Positions 1 to 8,008 of a DNA stretch of 64,000 nt are shown piece after piece. The notes under the pieces are model-generated. The model worked only from the letters and a program-made list of their open reading frames with translations, was not told where the DNA came from and did not search any database. The stretch spans positions 914,451 through 978,450 of the forward strand of contig NZ_LT891970.1 in the NCBI RefSeq assembly GCF_900186505.1, in the 5' to 3' direction. The stretch comes from Enorma phocaeensis (GTDB lineage: Bacteria; Actinomycetota; Coriobacteriia; Coriobacteriales; Coriobacteriaceae). The position numbers and the translations under genes were made by a program. Every line of letters starts with the position of its first letter. Within the stretch, counting starts at the first letter, position 1.

Positions 1-997
1 CCAGGTAGGCGATTGACTTGCCTACGCCGGTGCCTGCCTCGATGGCACGATGGGTTGAGGTAGCGAGCGCGTCGCGAACTTCACAGGCCATCTCGACCTG
101 CTCGCTTCGCGTCTCGTACTCTGGATACATGCGACTTACCAAGCCATCTGCTCCAAAGCTTGCAACTATCTCTTGGTTTGTTGGGAGATCGAGCACCGGC
201 AGATCGTCGGCATCGACGCGTTCTTCATGTATAACTTCGTTGAGGACTCGATCGCGTTGTTCTGCCAATGAGAACGACTCTCCAACGTGAGCTTGTGCGA
301 GGTAGGAGAAGATCGGTCGATACGCCCAGGGAACATCGGGGTGCGTGTCAGCAAGAAGGCGGAGCAATCCACCAGGAAGATCAGATAGCGCTGTAAGGAG
401 AATTCTCCATACCCCCGCCAGGGCATCGACATCGTCAATCGCTCGATGCGACACCGCAGCGCAACCGAATACCTCTGCGATGAAGGAAAGCTTATGCGAA
501 GCCAGGCGGGGCAGCGCGACGCGCGAGAGCGCAAGTGAATCTATCCAGATGTCGCTCACTCCAGCTCCACCTTTGACCGCTTCAATAAACGAACGGTCGA
601 AGGTCGCATTATGTGCGACGACAGGCCTTCCTCCCACGAACTCCGCGAGCTGCGCAACCGCTTCGCGCGCGGACGGGGCATGCGCAACATCCGCCTGCGT
701 GATACCGGTCAGCTTGGTTATCTCATCGGGAATGAGGGTTGTGGGGTGCACAAAGGTATCGAAGCGTTCTACGATCTCATTGCCCGATAGCACTGCCGCC
801 GATATCTCGATGAGCTCATGCTCTTGAACCGATAGGCCCGTGGTCTCGGTGTCGAGGATGACCACATCCTCTTCAATCAGACCAAACTGCATCGTTTTCG
901 CCCGCTCGGCGAGCGTGCGGTACGATTCTGCTACAAAGCCTGGCGTCGCAGGAAGCAACGCCTCATCCACCGCCGTAGCGGCGTCATGAAATGCCAT
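1..997 (-). CDS. dinG: DinG-family exonuclease-helicase (partial, 3' end outside window)
   Basis: The reading frame starts at ATG 997, directly after the ddl stop codon, and runs off the left edge after about 332 codons. The N-terminal part is a DEDDh 3'-5' exonuclease like DnaQ: ILDTETTGL around residue 47 (catalytic Asp and Glu), VVAHNATFD as the second motif, and HRAIDD around residue 184 as the HxAxxD motif. Just before the edge comes EAGTGVGKSIAYL, the Walker A motif of a superfamily 2 XPD/DinG helicase. This exonuclease-plus-helicase order is typical of Gram-positive DinG proteins, which total about 900 residues, so roughly two thirds is missing. The role is inferred as DNA repair or nucleic-acid processing; in some relatives the helicase half acts as a nuclease. 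Confidence 0.85.
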   Translation of the reverse strand, partial: MAFHDAATAVDEALLPATPGFVAESYRTLAERAKTMQFGLIEEDVVILDTETTGLSVQEHELIEISAAVLSGNEIVERFDTFVHPTTLIPDEITKLTGITQADVAHAPSAREAVAQLAEFVGGRPVVAHNATFDRSFIEAVKGGAGVSDIWIDSLALSRVALPRLASHKLSFIAEVFGCAAVSHRAIDDVDALAGVWRILLTALSDLPGGLLRLLADTHPDVPWAYRPIFSYLAQAHVGESFSLAEQRDRVLNEVIHEERVDADDLPVLDLPTNQEIVASFGADGLVSRMYPEYETRSEQVEMACEVRDALATSTHRAIEAGTGVGKSIAYL

Positions 998-1951
998 CTA
1001 TCGCTCCCAGCGCTTGATCGCGATGCGAATCAGCTCGTCACATACCTTTGAGAACGGAATGTTCGCATGACGCGCCTCATCAGGGAAGAGCGATGTTGAA
1101 GTCATGCCTGGGATGGTGTTTGTCTCCAAAATCACCGGGCCACGCTCCGTCACGATGAAGTCACTGCGCGAGAATCCAGTGCACCCAAGTGCCTCGTGTG
1201 CGCGGACGGCAAACTCTTCCGCCTTACGATAATCCTCGCCGGCAATGGCAGCCGGGATACGGTGAACAAGGGCCGGGTCGATGTACTTCACCTCGAGATC
1301 GTAAAAATCGGAGCCCTCCTGCGGAAGAATCTCGACGATCGGCAAGGCATGGGCTGGATCCCCAAATACGCCAACGGTTATCTCGGTTCCTACAAGACGC
1401 TCCTCAATGAGTGCCTTATCATCATGATCGAACACCGTCTCGAGGGCATGGGGGAGCTCATCCGCATTCTTCACGTATGTCACGCCGAAACTCGAGCCGT
1501 TAACCGCAGGTTTTACAAAGCACTCCTCACCCACGACCTCGATGATGTCAGCCACACAGACCTCATCATCACTCGCTAGCGTCATACCTTTCGCTATCGG
1601 AATTCCCGCTCGCTCATACAGCGCCTTCGAGACATCCTTATCGGCAGCGCATGCGCTTGCTATCACACCTGAACCCGTATAAGGAATATCCAAGAACTCA
1701 AGTATGCTCTGAATCATTCCGTCTTCTCCGCCACGACCGTGGAGTGCGATGAATGCTACATCGAAATCACCGTGTTCAAGCTGGTTCAAAAAACCTCCTG
1801 AAGCCGGATCGAGCGTTACAACCTCTCCGTACCCCTCTTCCTTCAGTGCTTCCACAACATTGGCTCCCGATGCAAAGGAGATCTCGCGCTCATCCGAAAT
1901 GCCTCCGGCGAGCACCACGACACGTAGATCCTCTCGCTTAAAGTCCGACAT
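998..1951 (-). CDS. ddl: D-alanine--D-alanine ligase
   Basis: This 317-residue ATP-grasp enzyme joins two D-alanines for the peptidoglycan stem peptide in the cytoplasm. Visible marks are LAGGISDEREIS near residue 15 (the substrate-binding N-terminus), HGRGGEDG at about 71-78, and LETNTIPGMT near the C-terminus, which holds the Mg-binding Glu and Asn (the family form is LExNTxPGMT). The start ATG has AGAGGAGAAGGC just upstream. The dinG-like gene begins immediately after this stop codon, so the two are probably cotranscribed. The length fits the short Ddl form. Confidence 0.93.
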   Translation of the reverse strand: MSDFKREDLRVVVLAGGISDEREISFASGANVVEALKEEGYGEVVTLDPASGGFLNQLEHGDFDVAFIALHGRGGEDGMIQSILEFLDIPYTGSGVIASACAADKDVSKALYERAGIPIAKGMTLASDDEVCVADIIEVVGEECFVKPAVNGSSFGVTYVKNADELPHALETVFDHDDKALIEERLVGTEITVGVFGDPAHALPIVEILPQEGSDFYDLEVKYIDPALVHRIPAAIAGEDYRKAEEFAVRAHEALGCTGFSRSDFIVTERGPVILETNTIPGMTSTSLFPDEARHANIPFSKVCDELIRIAIKRWER

Positions 1952-2064
1952 GCCTTCTCCTCTCAGCGGTGGTTTTTCATCGCCTAGCTCGTTTCCAGTT
2001 CAGGTTCCCTTATTGTATAGATATGTGACCACCCATCATCGTGATTTCGCATGAAAGGTATGCA

Positions 2065-3114
2065 ATGGAAACCAGGCGACGTCTTCCCGACATTAGAAGC
2101 ATCGACAGTCGCGAGCTTCAAGAAACCATTTCTGAGCTAGGGCAGCCTGCATTTCGTTACAAGCAAATACATGAATGGATTTTCTCTAAGAACATATGTT
2201 CGTTTGATGAGATGACTAACGTACCCAAGGCTCTGCGTGAAGCCTTACAGGAGCGTTATAGTTTCGGTACTCCCCTCGAGATCGCCAAACAGATTTCTCG
2301 TGATGGCTCCAGAAAGTACCTTCTTCAATTTCCTGATGGTGTGTCGGTCGAAACCGTCGGCATGCCTTCACGGAACCGCTTGGCTGTCTGCATCTCCACC
2401 CAAGCTGGCTGCAACATGGGCTGTGCGTTCTGCGCCACGGGCATCGCAGGACTCACCCGCTCTCTGACCGCACAGGAAATGGTAGACCAGGTTGCCCATG
2501 TCGCACGTGATTTTGGTGAACGCGTCACGAGCGTTGTGTTCATGGGTCAAGGAGAACCTTTCGCTAACTACGATGAGACTGTTTGCGCCTTGCGTCTTCT
2601 TAATTCCGAAGAGGGCCTGAACATCGGGGCACGACATCTTACCGTTTCAACTTCGGGCATTATTCCTCGAATCCGATCCTTTGCTCAGCTTCCAGAGCAA
2701 TTCACACTCGCGGTCTCTCTCCATTCCGCTATTCAATCCACTCGTAACCAACTTATGCCAGGTGTTAAGAAATACACGCTCCTCCGCCTTCATGAGGTGC
2801 TTCAGGAATACACTGAAAAGACCGGGCGTCGTCCTACCTACGAATACGCCATGATCGAAGGTGTCAATGACACAAGACCTGAGATGGATGCTCTATGCAG
2901 CTTCTGCGAGGGCACGCTCTGTCACGTTAATCTTATTCAATTGAACGAGATCCCTGACAGCCCCTTCAGACCTTCTCCTGAGAAAAAAGTTGATGCTCTT
3001 CAGCGCCTTTTGCTGCAGCATGGCGTTGAAGCGACTATCCGAAACTCTCGGGGGTCGGATATCGATGCTGCTTGCGGCCAGTTAAAACAACGTAAGGTTG
3101 CATTTCATAAGTAA
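2065..3114 (+). CDS. rlmN: 23S rRNA (adenine-2503-C2)-methyltransferase RlmN
   Basis: This is a radical-SAM dual-specificity methyltransferase that modifies A2503 of 23S rRNA; E. coli RlmN also modifies A37 of some tRNAs. The CX3CX2C cluster motif reads GCNMGCAFC with Cys at 116, 120 and 123, and the conserved C-terminal Cys (DAACGQL) is near residue 337. The frame is open back to GTG 2041, but GAAAGG at 2053-2058 lies 6 bases before ATG 2065, which is therefore chosen and gives 349 residues. It is divergent from ddl across about 110 bases. The distinction from Cfr rests on its housekeeping context and is an inference. Confidence 0.92.
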   Translation: METRRRLPDIRSIDSRELQETISELGQPAFRYKQIHEWIFSKNICSFDEMTNVPKALREALQERYSFGTPLEIAKQISRDGSRKYLLQFPDGVSVETVGMPSRNRLAVCISTQAGCNMGCAFCATGIAGLTRSLTAQEMVDQVAHVARDFGERVTSVVFMGQGEPFANYDETVCALRLLNSEEGLNIGARHLTVSTSGIIPRIRSFAQLPEQFTLAVSLHSAIQSTRNQLMPGVKKYTLLRLHEVLQEYTEKTGRRPTYEYAMIEGVNDTRPEMDALCSFCEGTLCHVNLIQLNEIPDSPFRPSPEKKVDALQRLLLQHGVEATIRNSRGSDIDAACGQLKQRKVAFHK

Positions 3115-3147
3115 AGCTTCACTTCATATTTAGCCGCCCAGTAAGAA

Positions 3148-3177
3148 GCGCCGAGACCTCCAAAAGTGTCTCGGCGC
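3148..3177 (+). terminator. Hairpin terminator after rlmN
   Basis: A perfect 10-bp stem (GCGCCGAGAC with GTCTCGGCGC) encloses a 10-base loop and is followed by ATTTCATTTCT. It lies 33 bases after the rlmN stop. Confidence 0.75.
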
Positions 3178-3450
3178 ATTTCATTTCTGATTATCTTGAA
3201 CTTAGCTTGTCGAAGCGTCTTCATTTATAAGATAGGGTAGTGTCTTCACAGGGCTAGCTAAGCTAATTGCTTCTTCTAATAGCCATTCAGTTCTTAGTTC
3301 ATACCTCTTAAACATCAAGCCAATTCTCGTTTTGAGTTTGCAAGCTCTTTTTCTTCTTATCTATGATTTGCTTCTTCAACCATCCTATATCGTCGTTTTC
3401 ATTATTTTGAGAAAGATTCACGTGAAACATTTTCTTTAGGTACCTAATTT
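3178..3450. other. AT-rich gap without a gene, between convergent rlmN and parB operon
   Basis: No convincing reading frame is present. Two things stand out: a parS-like site at 3414-3429 and the palindrome TTAGGTACCTAA at 3436-3447. Otherwise I see only low-complexity AT-rich DNA. Confidence 0.6.
3414..3429. promoter_or_regulatory. Degenerate parS-like site
   Basis: The sequence AGATTCACGTGAAACA matches 14 of 16 positions of the parS consensus TGTTTCACGTGAAACA. It keeps the central TTCACGTGAA. It lies downstream of the parAB operon. Confidence 0.5.
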
Positions 3451-3717
3451 TTAGTATCCCACGCTCTCCCATTGCTGGGCAACCCAATCTTGATTCACCT
3501 TCGGGTTGTTTGTCATTTGCGCTGTCTTTATAGCAATATCTTCCGACATTGCCATTACTTTTCTTTTTGAAGTATCAAATATATCTTGAAAACTTCTGAT
3601 TATCTGTTCGCGTTTTTCAGGATTATTTAGTAGCTGGTATCCAATGTATGATCCAACGGTAATTCCGATTCCCAATAAACACGCAGAAACAATTTTGTTG
3701 TTTAACGAGGGTTTCAT
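3451..3717 (-). CDS. Small membrane-anchored protein of unknown function
   Basis: This 88-residue protein has one hydrophobic helix at about residues 8-29 (IVSACLLGIGITVGSYIGYQ), followed by a charged tail with KREQIIRSFQDIFDTSKRK. The architecture resembles YtxH-like small proteins, but I cannot assign a family. Its ATG overlaps the parB stop (ATGA), so it is the last gene of the parA-parB transcript and translation is probably coupled. That position suggests a link to the cell pole or membrane during segregation, which is only an inference. Its base composition is AT-rich like parAB. Confidence 0.7.
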   Translation of the reverse strand: MKPSLNNKIVSACLLGIGITVGSYIGYQLLNNPEKREQIIRSFQDIFDTSKRKVMAMSEDIAIKTAQMTNNPKVNQDWVAQQWESVGY

Positions 3718-4577
3718 TCTTGACCAACCACCTTGTTGATAATATCGGCTAGTTGTTCCTCATCTCTAAACTCAATTTCAATTTTGTTTTTCCCACGCGT
3801 ATTCTTTACTCTTACGTTTGTATTCAATGATTGCCTCAATACCTTTGCAGCACGCTTAAAAGATTGCGGCGTTACCGCTCTTGCTGATTTTACTGGCTCA
3901 TTGACTGAAAATAGTGGTGCAAGTTTTTCTGTCGCTCGAACCGACAATCCTTCTTGAACTACTTTTTCCGCAAGCTTGATCCTTGCATCTTCATATGGAA
4001 CTGCAAGTATTGCTCTGGCATGTCCAGCTGATATGTCACCATTAAAGATAAGTTCTTGCACCTTATCGGGTAGATCAAGAAGGCGTAGTGCATTTGTTAT
4101 CGAAGATCGCGACTTTGAAACAGCCTTTGCAAGCGCTTCTTGTGTCATTCCACTTTGATCGATCAGCTGACGATATCCCTTTGCTTCTTCAATTGGATTG
4201 AGATCTGATCGTTGAAGATTCTCAATGAGCGCAATTGCTAGAACCTCATCATCACTTACATCTTTTATGATTACAGGGAGGTCGGTTAGCCCTGCGATTT
4301 TTGATGCCTGATATCTGCGTTCTCCAGCAATGATTTGGTAACCTTTATCGTCCTTCCGAACAAGTAACGGTTGCAATACACCATGCTGCCTAATTGAGTC
4401 GCTAAGCTCTTCAAGCTCTTTATCATTAAAGTGGACACGCGGTTGATTCGGATTCGGATGTATCTCATCGATTGGTAGTGTTGATTCAGCAGTTACTCCG
4501 CCAGTCTCGAATTGTGCCTCTTGCATAAGAGCGCCAAGGCCTTTTCCGAGCTTTGATTTTCCCTTCTGGCTAGGCAC
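3714..4577 (-). CDS. parB: Chromosome-partitioning protein ParB
   Basis: ParB binds parS, spreads as a CTP-dependent clamp and loads SMC near the origin. The N-terminal ParB/sulfiredoxin domain carries the CTP-contacting motif GERR at about residues 85-88. A helix-turn-helix for parS recognition follows at about 143-166 (MTQEALAKAVSKSRSSITN), then a C-terminal dimerisation domain. The frame extends to TTG 4583, but GAGG at 4587-4590 sits 9 bases before GTG 4577 and would nearly touch the TTG, so GTG 4577 is chosen (287 residues). The start overlaps the parA stop by 8 bases. Perfect parS sites lie just upstream of parA. Confidence 0.95.
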   Translation of the reverse strand: MPSQKGKSKLGKGLGALMQEAQFETGGVTAESTLPIDEIHPNPNQPRVHFNDKELEELSDSIRQHGVLQPLLVRKDDKGYQIIAGERRYQASKIAGLTDLPVIIKDVSDDEVLAIALIENLQRSDLNPIEEAKGYRQLIDQSGMTQEALAKAVSKSRSSITNALRLLDLPDKVQELIFNGDISAGHARAILAVPYEDARIKLAEKVVQEGLSVRATEKLAPLFSVNEPVKSARAVTPQSFKRAAKVLRQSLNTNVRVKNTRGKNKIEIEFRDEEQLADIINKVVGQE

Positions 4578-5352
4578 GAACAATCACCTCTTCTGCAAGC
4601 TCCATATACGACTGGGCGCCTTTATTCTGCGGTGCATACTGAATTACAGACATTCCAAACGATGGTGCTTCCGAAATCTTGACAGTCCTTGGGATCAGTG
4701 TATTGAATACCTTGTCACCGAAGTATTGCTTTACTTCATCAACTACTTGATTTGCAAGAGAGGTCCTCGAATCATACATGGTTAAAAGCACACCAAACAC
4801 TTCCAAGCCCTTATTGATTTTGCTTTTAACCATCCTCATTGACTCCAATAGTTTTGTTACTCCCTCTAGAGCGTAGTATTCGCATTGAATCGGGATGAGA
4901 ACGCTATCAGCAGCTGTGAGCGCATTGATTGTCAAAAGACCTAGCGATGGAGGACAATCGATAAAGACAAAGTCATAATTCTCCTGAACTGGCTCTAAAA
5001 GCTCTTTAAGTCTTGTTTCCCTTGCCATTGCTGAAACAAGTTCTATCTCGGCTCCTGCAAGCTGAATTGTTGCTGGTATTACCGTCACATTATTACAGTT
5101 CGCCTGGATTAGCAGGTTTTCAGCTGGAACATCGTTTAGCAAAGCATCATAGACGCATTGTTCAAGCTCTTCTTTTTCAATTCCCAGGCCACTTGTACTA
5201 TTCCCTTGAGGGTCAAAATCGACAATTAATACCTTTTTACCGAGCTCGCCAAGTGCCGCTGCAAGATTAACAGCTGTCGTTGATTTTCCGACTCCACCTT
5301 TTTGATTGATTATCGATATGATCCTTGGCTGTTGATGTGCCCTTATATCCAC
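4570..5352 (-). CDS. parA: Chromosome-partitioning ATPase ParA (Soj)
   Basis: This 260-residue Walker-type ATPase works with ParB to move and position origins and, in relatives, to regulate DnaA. The deviant Walker A motif KGGVGKST is at residues 18-25, DFDPQGN is near 45-51, and FIDCPPSLG forms Walker B. It starts at GTG 5352 with AAAGGAGGCAAC in front. The N-terminus is short with no DNA-binding extension, which is typical of chromosomal rather than plasmid type Ia ParA. It lies next to rsmG, the usual chromosomal arrangement. Confidence 0.95.
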   Translation of the reverse strand: MDIRAHQQPRIISIINQKGGVGKSTTAVNLAAALGELGKKVLIVDFDPQGNSTSGLGIEKEELEQCVYDALLNDVPAENLLIQANCNNVTVIPATIQLAGAEIELVSAMARETRLKELLEPVQENYDFVFIDCPPSLGLLTINALTAADSVLIPIQCEYYALEGVTKLLESMRMVKSKINKGLEVFGVLLTMYDSRTSLANQVVDEVKQYFGDKVFNTLIPRTVKISEAPSFGMSVIQYAPQNKGAQSYMELAEEVIVRA

Positions 5353-5433
5353 GTTGCCTCCTTTGTATGATTCTGTTGCTTTGACTACGTGGTGCTAGCT
5401 TACACAACTGAAATTTGTGATTCGACTTAATTA

Positions 5434-5449
5434 TGTTTCACGTGAAACA
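5434..5449. promoter_or_regulatory. parS site (perfect 16-bp palindrome)
   Basis: TGTTTCACGTGAAACA is identical to the parS consensus known from Bacillus and other bacteria. It lies upstream of parA, so ParB bound here could also affect parAB transcription. Confidence 0.93.
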
Positions 5450-5467
5450 TACTTGCAAGCATAAGAT

Positions 5468-5503
5468 TCAGCCCCAATGTTTCACGTGAAACATTGGGGC
5501 TGA
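5468..5503. promoter_or_regulatory. parS site embedded in a 36-bp perfect palindrome
   Basis: The parS core TGTTTCACGTGAAACA (5478-5493) is extended symmetrically by TCAGCCCCAA on the left and TTGGGGCTGA on the right, giving 18 complementary pairs with no spacer. It starts 7 bases beyond the rsmG stop, so as RNA it could also form the 3'-end hairpin of the rsmG transcript, although no T tract follows. Confidence 0.9.
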
Positions 5504-5510
5504 TTAAGAA

Positions 5511-6254
5511 TCATGCAAGTGGGTTACTCTTTGCGGTACCAATAGATCGAGGAAGTTTAATGCTGGAGGGACCGATCTTCTCATAAACGAAAATCTCACG
5601 ATGGCCAAGCGCTTTTGGTAAATCAAAGGACATCCGGTCAATCAAATCAAAACCGCAAATTCTAGAAGCAGTATTACCCGAGTCAACCTCATCATGTGAG
5701 GGTCTTCCTTTTGTGATAATCAAGAATCCTCCTAAGAGAACAAGAGGAGAGGCATATTCAAGAAGAACGGGAATTGGAGCAAGAGCACGGGCAACAACTG
5801 AGGTGAATTGTTCTGGTTTAAGCAAGGCATAATGCTCGACCCGATCATGGACAGCAGACACATTGTCTAAATGGAGATCTGAGATAAAAGAATTAACAGC
5901 ATATACCTTCTTGCCTACAGAATCAAGTAATACAGCAGGTCGACCGGAAGAGATAGCCAAAGGAATACCAGGGTACCCAGCACCAGTTCCAATATCAATA
6001 AAGGAACCTTCAGGGGAGGCAGCTAATGGAAGATGGAGAAGAAGGGAATCAAGAATATGAAGAACCAGGGCATCATCGATATTCAGGATGCGAGTCAGAT
6101 TCATCTTTCTATTTGCCTCAAGAACAAGCTTGAGATGCTGAAGGCACTGAAGAATCTTGCCATCGTTGAGTTCAATTGAATAGTCATCGAGATAGGCACT
6201 AAGCTTGTCGACATATTCATTTGGATTCTCGAGTAATAGCAAATCTGTATTCAT
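5511..6254 (-). CDS. rsmG: 16S rRNA (guanine-527-N7)-methyltransferase RsmG (GidB)
   Basis: This 247-residue enzyme makes m7G527 in 16S rRNA; in other bacteria its loss gives low-level streptomycin resistance. The SAM-binding motif FIDIGTGAGYPGIP is at about residues 85-96, and VVARALAPI follows in the family position. ATG 6254 has GGGAGCAAT in front. The neighbours parA downstream and jag upstream are the classical origin-proximal order. The strong terminator at 6299-6325 separates it from jag, so it probably has its own promoter in the 44 bases before its start or relies on readthrough. Confidence 0.94.
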   Translation of the reverse strand: MNTDLLLLENPNEYVDKLSAYLDDYSIELNDGKILQCLQHLKLVLEANRKMNLTRILNIDDALVLHILDSLLLHLPLAASPEGSFIDIGTGAGYPGIPLAISSGRPAVLLDSVGKKVYAVNSFISDLHLDNVSAVHDRVEHYALLKPEQFTSVVARALAPIPVLLEYASPLVLLGGFLIITKGRPSHDEVDSGNTASRICGFDLIDRMSFDLPKALGHREIFVYEKIGPSSIKLPRSIGTAKSNPLA

Positions 6255-6298
6255 ATTGCTCCCAGTTGTCAGAAATCAATGGTGCGATGGATTTTGAC

Positions 6299-6325
6299 AA
6301 AAAAGGGCACGGAAACCGTGCCCTT
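6299..6325 (-). terminator. Intrinsic terminator after jag
   Basis: Read on the minus strand, a 10-bp stem (AAGGGCACGG with CCGTGCCCTT) encloses a TTT loop and runs into a six-T tract. It lies 20 bases beyond the jag stop and ends the rpmH-to-jag block. Confidence 0.92.
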
Positions 6326-6345
6326 AACGTAACTATAAAAGATTG

Positions 6346-6936
6346 CTAAATCGCTGAGATAACAACATGACGCTCAGGGTCAGAGCCTTCAGAATGTGTC
6401 TCAACAGCAGAATTATCCCTCAGGGCAATATGGACGAGACGTCGTTCATATGCACTCATAGGCGGTAGCGCTACAGATCCATGTTGACGAACAGCACGAG
6501 ACGCAGCGGATTTTGCCATGGAAACGACCTTCTCGTTTCGACGACTCTTATATCCCTCAATATCTACTACAACAGGATAGCGGAATCCGAGCTTCCTGCT
6601 CACAATGAGGGAAAACATGGACTGAAGGCTTTCAAGCGTTTTACCATGCCTACCAATCAGAACCGCTAGGTCACCAGCTGTGACATCAAGGATGAGTTCG
6701 CCTTCATCACCAACGTATTCATCGATTGGAGCGCTATCAATTCCAAAGTATCCTAGGATATCCCTGAGTACAGAGATGGCGATATCAGCTATGGTATCTA
6801 ACTCATTATCGCTCAGCTCAACACCAGCCTTATAGTGCGCCGCGATCTCCGGATACTGTCCTTCGTAGATAGATCCTTCAGGCTGAGCCGCCTCAACAAC
6901 CTCATGTAGGGAATCTTGTAAATCCTGATCTGACAT
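6346..6936 (-). CDS. jag: KH/R3H RNA-binding protein Jag (KhpB)
   Basis: This 196-residue cytoplasmic RNA-binding protein is called Jag, SpoIIIJ-associated protein, KhpB or EloR. An acidic N-terminal stretch of about 75 residues is followed by a KH domain with the GxxG loop GRHG at 95-98. A C-terminal R3H domain follows, with MSAYERRLVHIALRDN and the typical ending ERHVVIS. No recognisable Jag-N domain is present. In Firmicutes the protein affects cell division and elongation and binds small RNAs; that role here is inferred. The ATG has AGGAG seven bases ahead. It follows yidC as in most Gram-positive origin regions. Confidence 0.92.
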   Translation of the reverse strand: MSDQDLQDSLHEVVEAAQPEGSIYEGQYPEIAAHYKAGVELSDNELDTIADIAISVLRDILGYFGIDSAPIDEYVGDEGELILDVTAGDLAVLIGRHGKTLESLQSMFSLIVSRKLGFRYPVVVDIEGYKSRRNEKVVSMAKSAASRAVRQHGSVALPPMSAYERRLVHIALRDNSAVETHSEGSDPERHVVISAI

Positions 6937-6951
6937 AATCTTACTCCTAGA

Positions 6952-6969
6952 TATTTAGGTACCTAAATA
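6952..6969. repeat. 18-bp palindrome between yidC and jag
   Basis: TATTTAGGTACCTAAATA is perfectly palindromic. Its 12-bp core TTAGGTACCTAA occurs again at 3436-3447. It lies in the yidC-jag gap just ahead of the jag ribosome-binding site. Confidence 0.85.
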
Positions 6970-6980
6970 CTTGGATTTCC

Positions 6981-7751
6981 CTAGTTCTTCTTATGAGGGC
7001 GCGCCTTACGCTCGCGGCGCACGACATCAACTTCGATAGGAGCGTTCGCGAGGCGCTCTTCTTCTTCGGCCTTCGCCTTTTCAATTACTCGGCGAGTCAC
7101 GAAGAGCTGCTGAACAACCTGCCACAGAGTGGATACATCGTAGTAGAGCAGGACGCCGGCGGGAAGACTCCATCCAATCCAGAGCATCATGACGGCCATC
7201 ACGATGGACATGGTACGCATCGAGGATGCCTGCTGGCCGGTCTGGTTCATAGACTGATAGAGCGTCGGGATGAGTGTAAGGACCGCAAACAGCACCAAGG
7301 AGATGAGATACGGGAGGGCAACGACGATCCCGTTTGCCCACTGAGCGGCCGGGGTCGTCGTGAGGTCCGGGAGAATGTTGTAGAACATGAACTCGGTATC
7401 CGGGAAACGCTCGGGAAGCGTCCTCAGCAGCGTGAAGAGCGCTAGGAGGACGGGCATCTGAATAAGAAGGGGGAGGCAGCCACCGAGGGGATTGAATTTG
7501 TTCTCGGAATAGAACTTCTGCATCTCCTCTGCCTGACGCTGGGGATCATCAGCGTAGCGCTGTTGGATCTCCATGAGCTTAGGTTGGAGTACCTGCATGC
7601 GGGCGGTCGATTTGGTGGATTTAAGAAGCAGCGGGGTAAGAGCCAAACGGATGATCACCGTCAAGATGATGATCGAAAGGCCCCAATCGACTGCAAAGCC
7701 TTGGATAAAGGCAAGGATTTGATAGAGAATGTTAACGATCCAATCCCACAT
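6981..7751 (-). CDS. yidC: Membrane protein insertase YidC/Oxa1
   Basis: This 256-residue polytopic membrane protein inserts and folds membrane proteins with or without SecYEG. It is the short Gram-positive form without the large periplasmic domain. The segment IIILTVIIRLALTPLLL near residues 28-43 carries the conserved Arg of the hydrophilic groove. MQKFYSENKFNPLGGCLPLLIQMPV is the family signature loop, and the tail is basic (RRERKARPHKKN). The order rnpA-yidD-yidC-jag supports the call. No N-terminal lipobox Cys is seen. Confidence 0.95.
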   Translation of the reverse strand: MWDWIVNILYQILAFIQGFAVDWGLSIIILTVIIRLALTPLLLKSTKSTARMQVLQPKLMEIQQRYADDPQRQAEEMQKFYSENKFNPLGGCLPLLIQMPVLLALFTLLRTLPERFPDTEFMFYNILPDLTTTPAAQWANGIVVALPYLISLVLFAVLTLIPTLYQSMNQTGQQASSMRTMSIVMAVMMLWIGWSLPAGVLLYYDVSTLWQVVQQLFVTRRVIEKAKAEEEERLANAPIEVDVVRRERKARPHKKN

Positions 7752-7777
7752 GTATACAATCCTCCGAACGTGTGTTG

Positions 7778-8008
7778 TTACGGCACTGGGTCATATCCGC
7801 CACTATGAAGTGGATTACAGCGCATAATTCGCCTTAAAGCCAGAAGGAATCCCCGAATCACCCCATAGCGCTCGATTGCTTGAACGGCATATTGGGAGCA
7901 CGTCGGGCGATAAATGCACGAAGCTGGGAGCAACGGCGAAATAAAGCGCTGATAAAACCTGATCGGCATGACAGCTGCTCTCCGCAATAAACCTACCAAC
8001 CTAACCAT
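7778..8008 (-). CDS. yidD: Membrane protein insertion efficiency factor YidD
   Basis: This 76-residue protein carries the diagnostic YRPTCSQYAVQAIERYG and the ending RCNPLHSGGYDPVP. YidD helps insertion of membrane proteins, probably at the inner leaflet through an amphipathic N-terminus (FYQRFISPLLPA). The frame is open to an ATG at 8035, but starting at ATG 8008 leaves only an 8-base overlap with rnpA and gives the usual family length. The longer form cannot be excluded. Confidence 0.92.
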   Translation of the reverse strand: MVRLVGLLRRAAVMPIRFYQRFISPLLPASCIYRPTCSQYAVQAIERYGVIRGFLLALRRIMRCNPLHSGGYDPVP

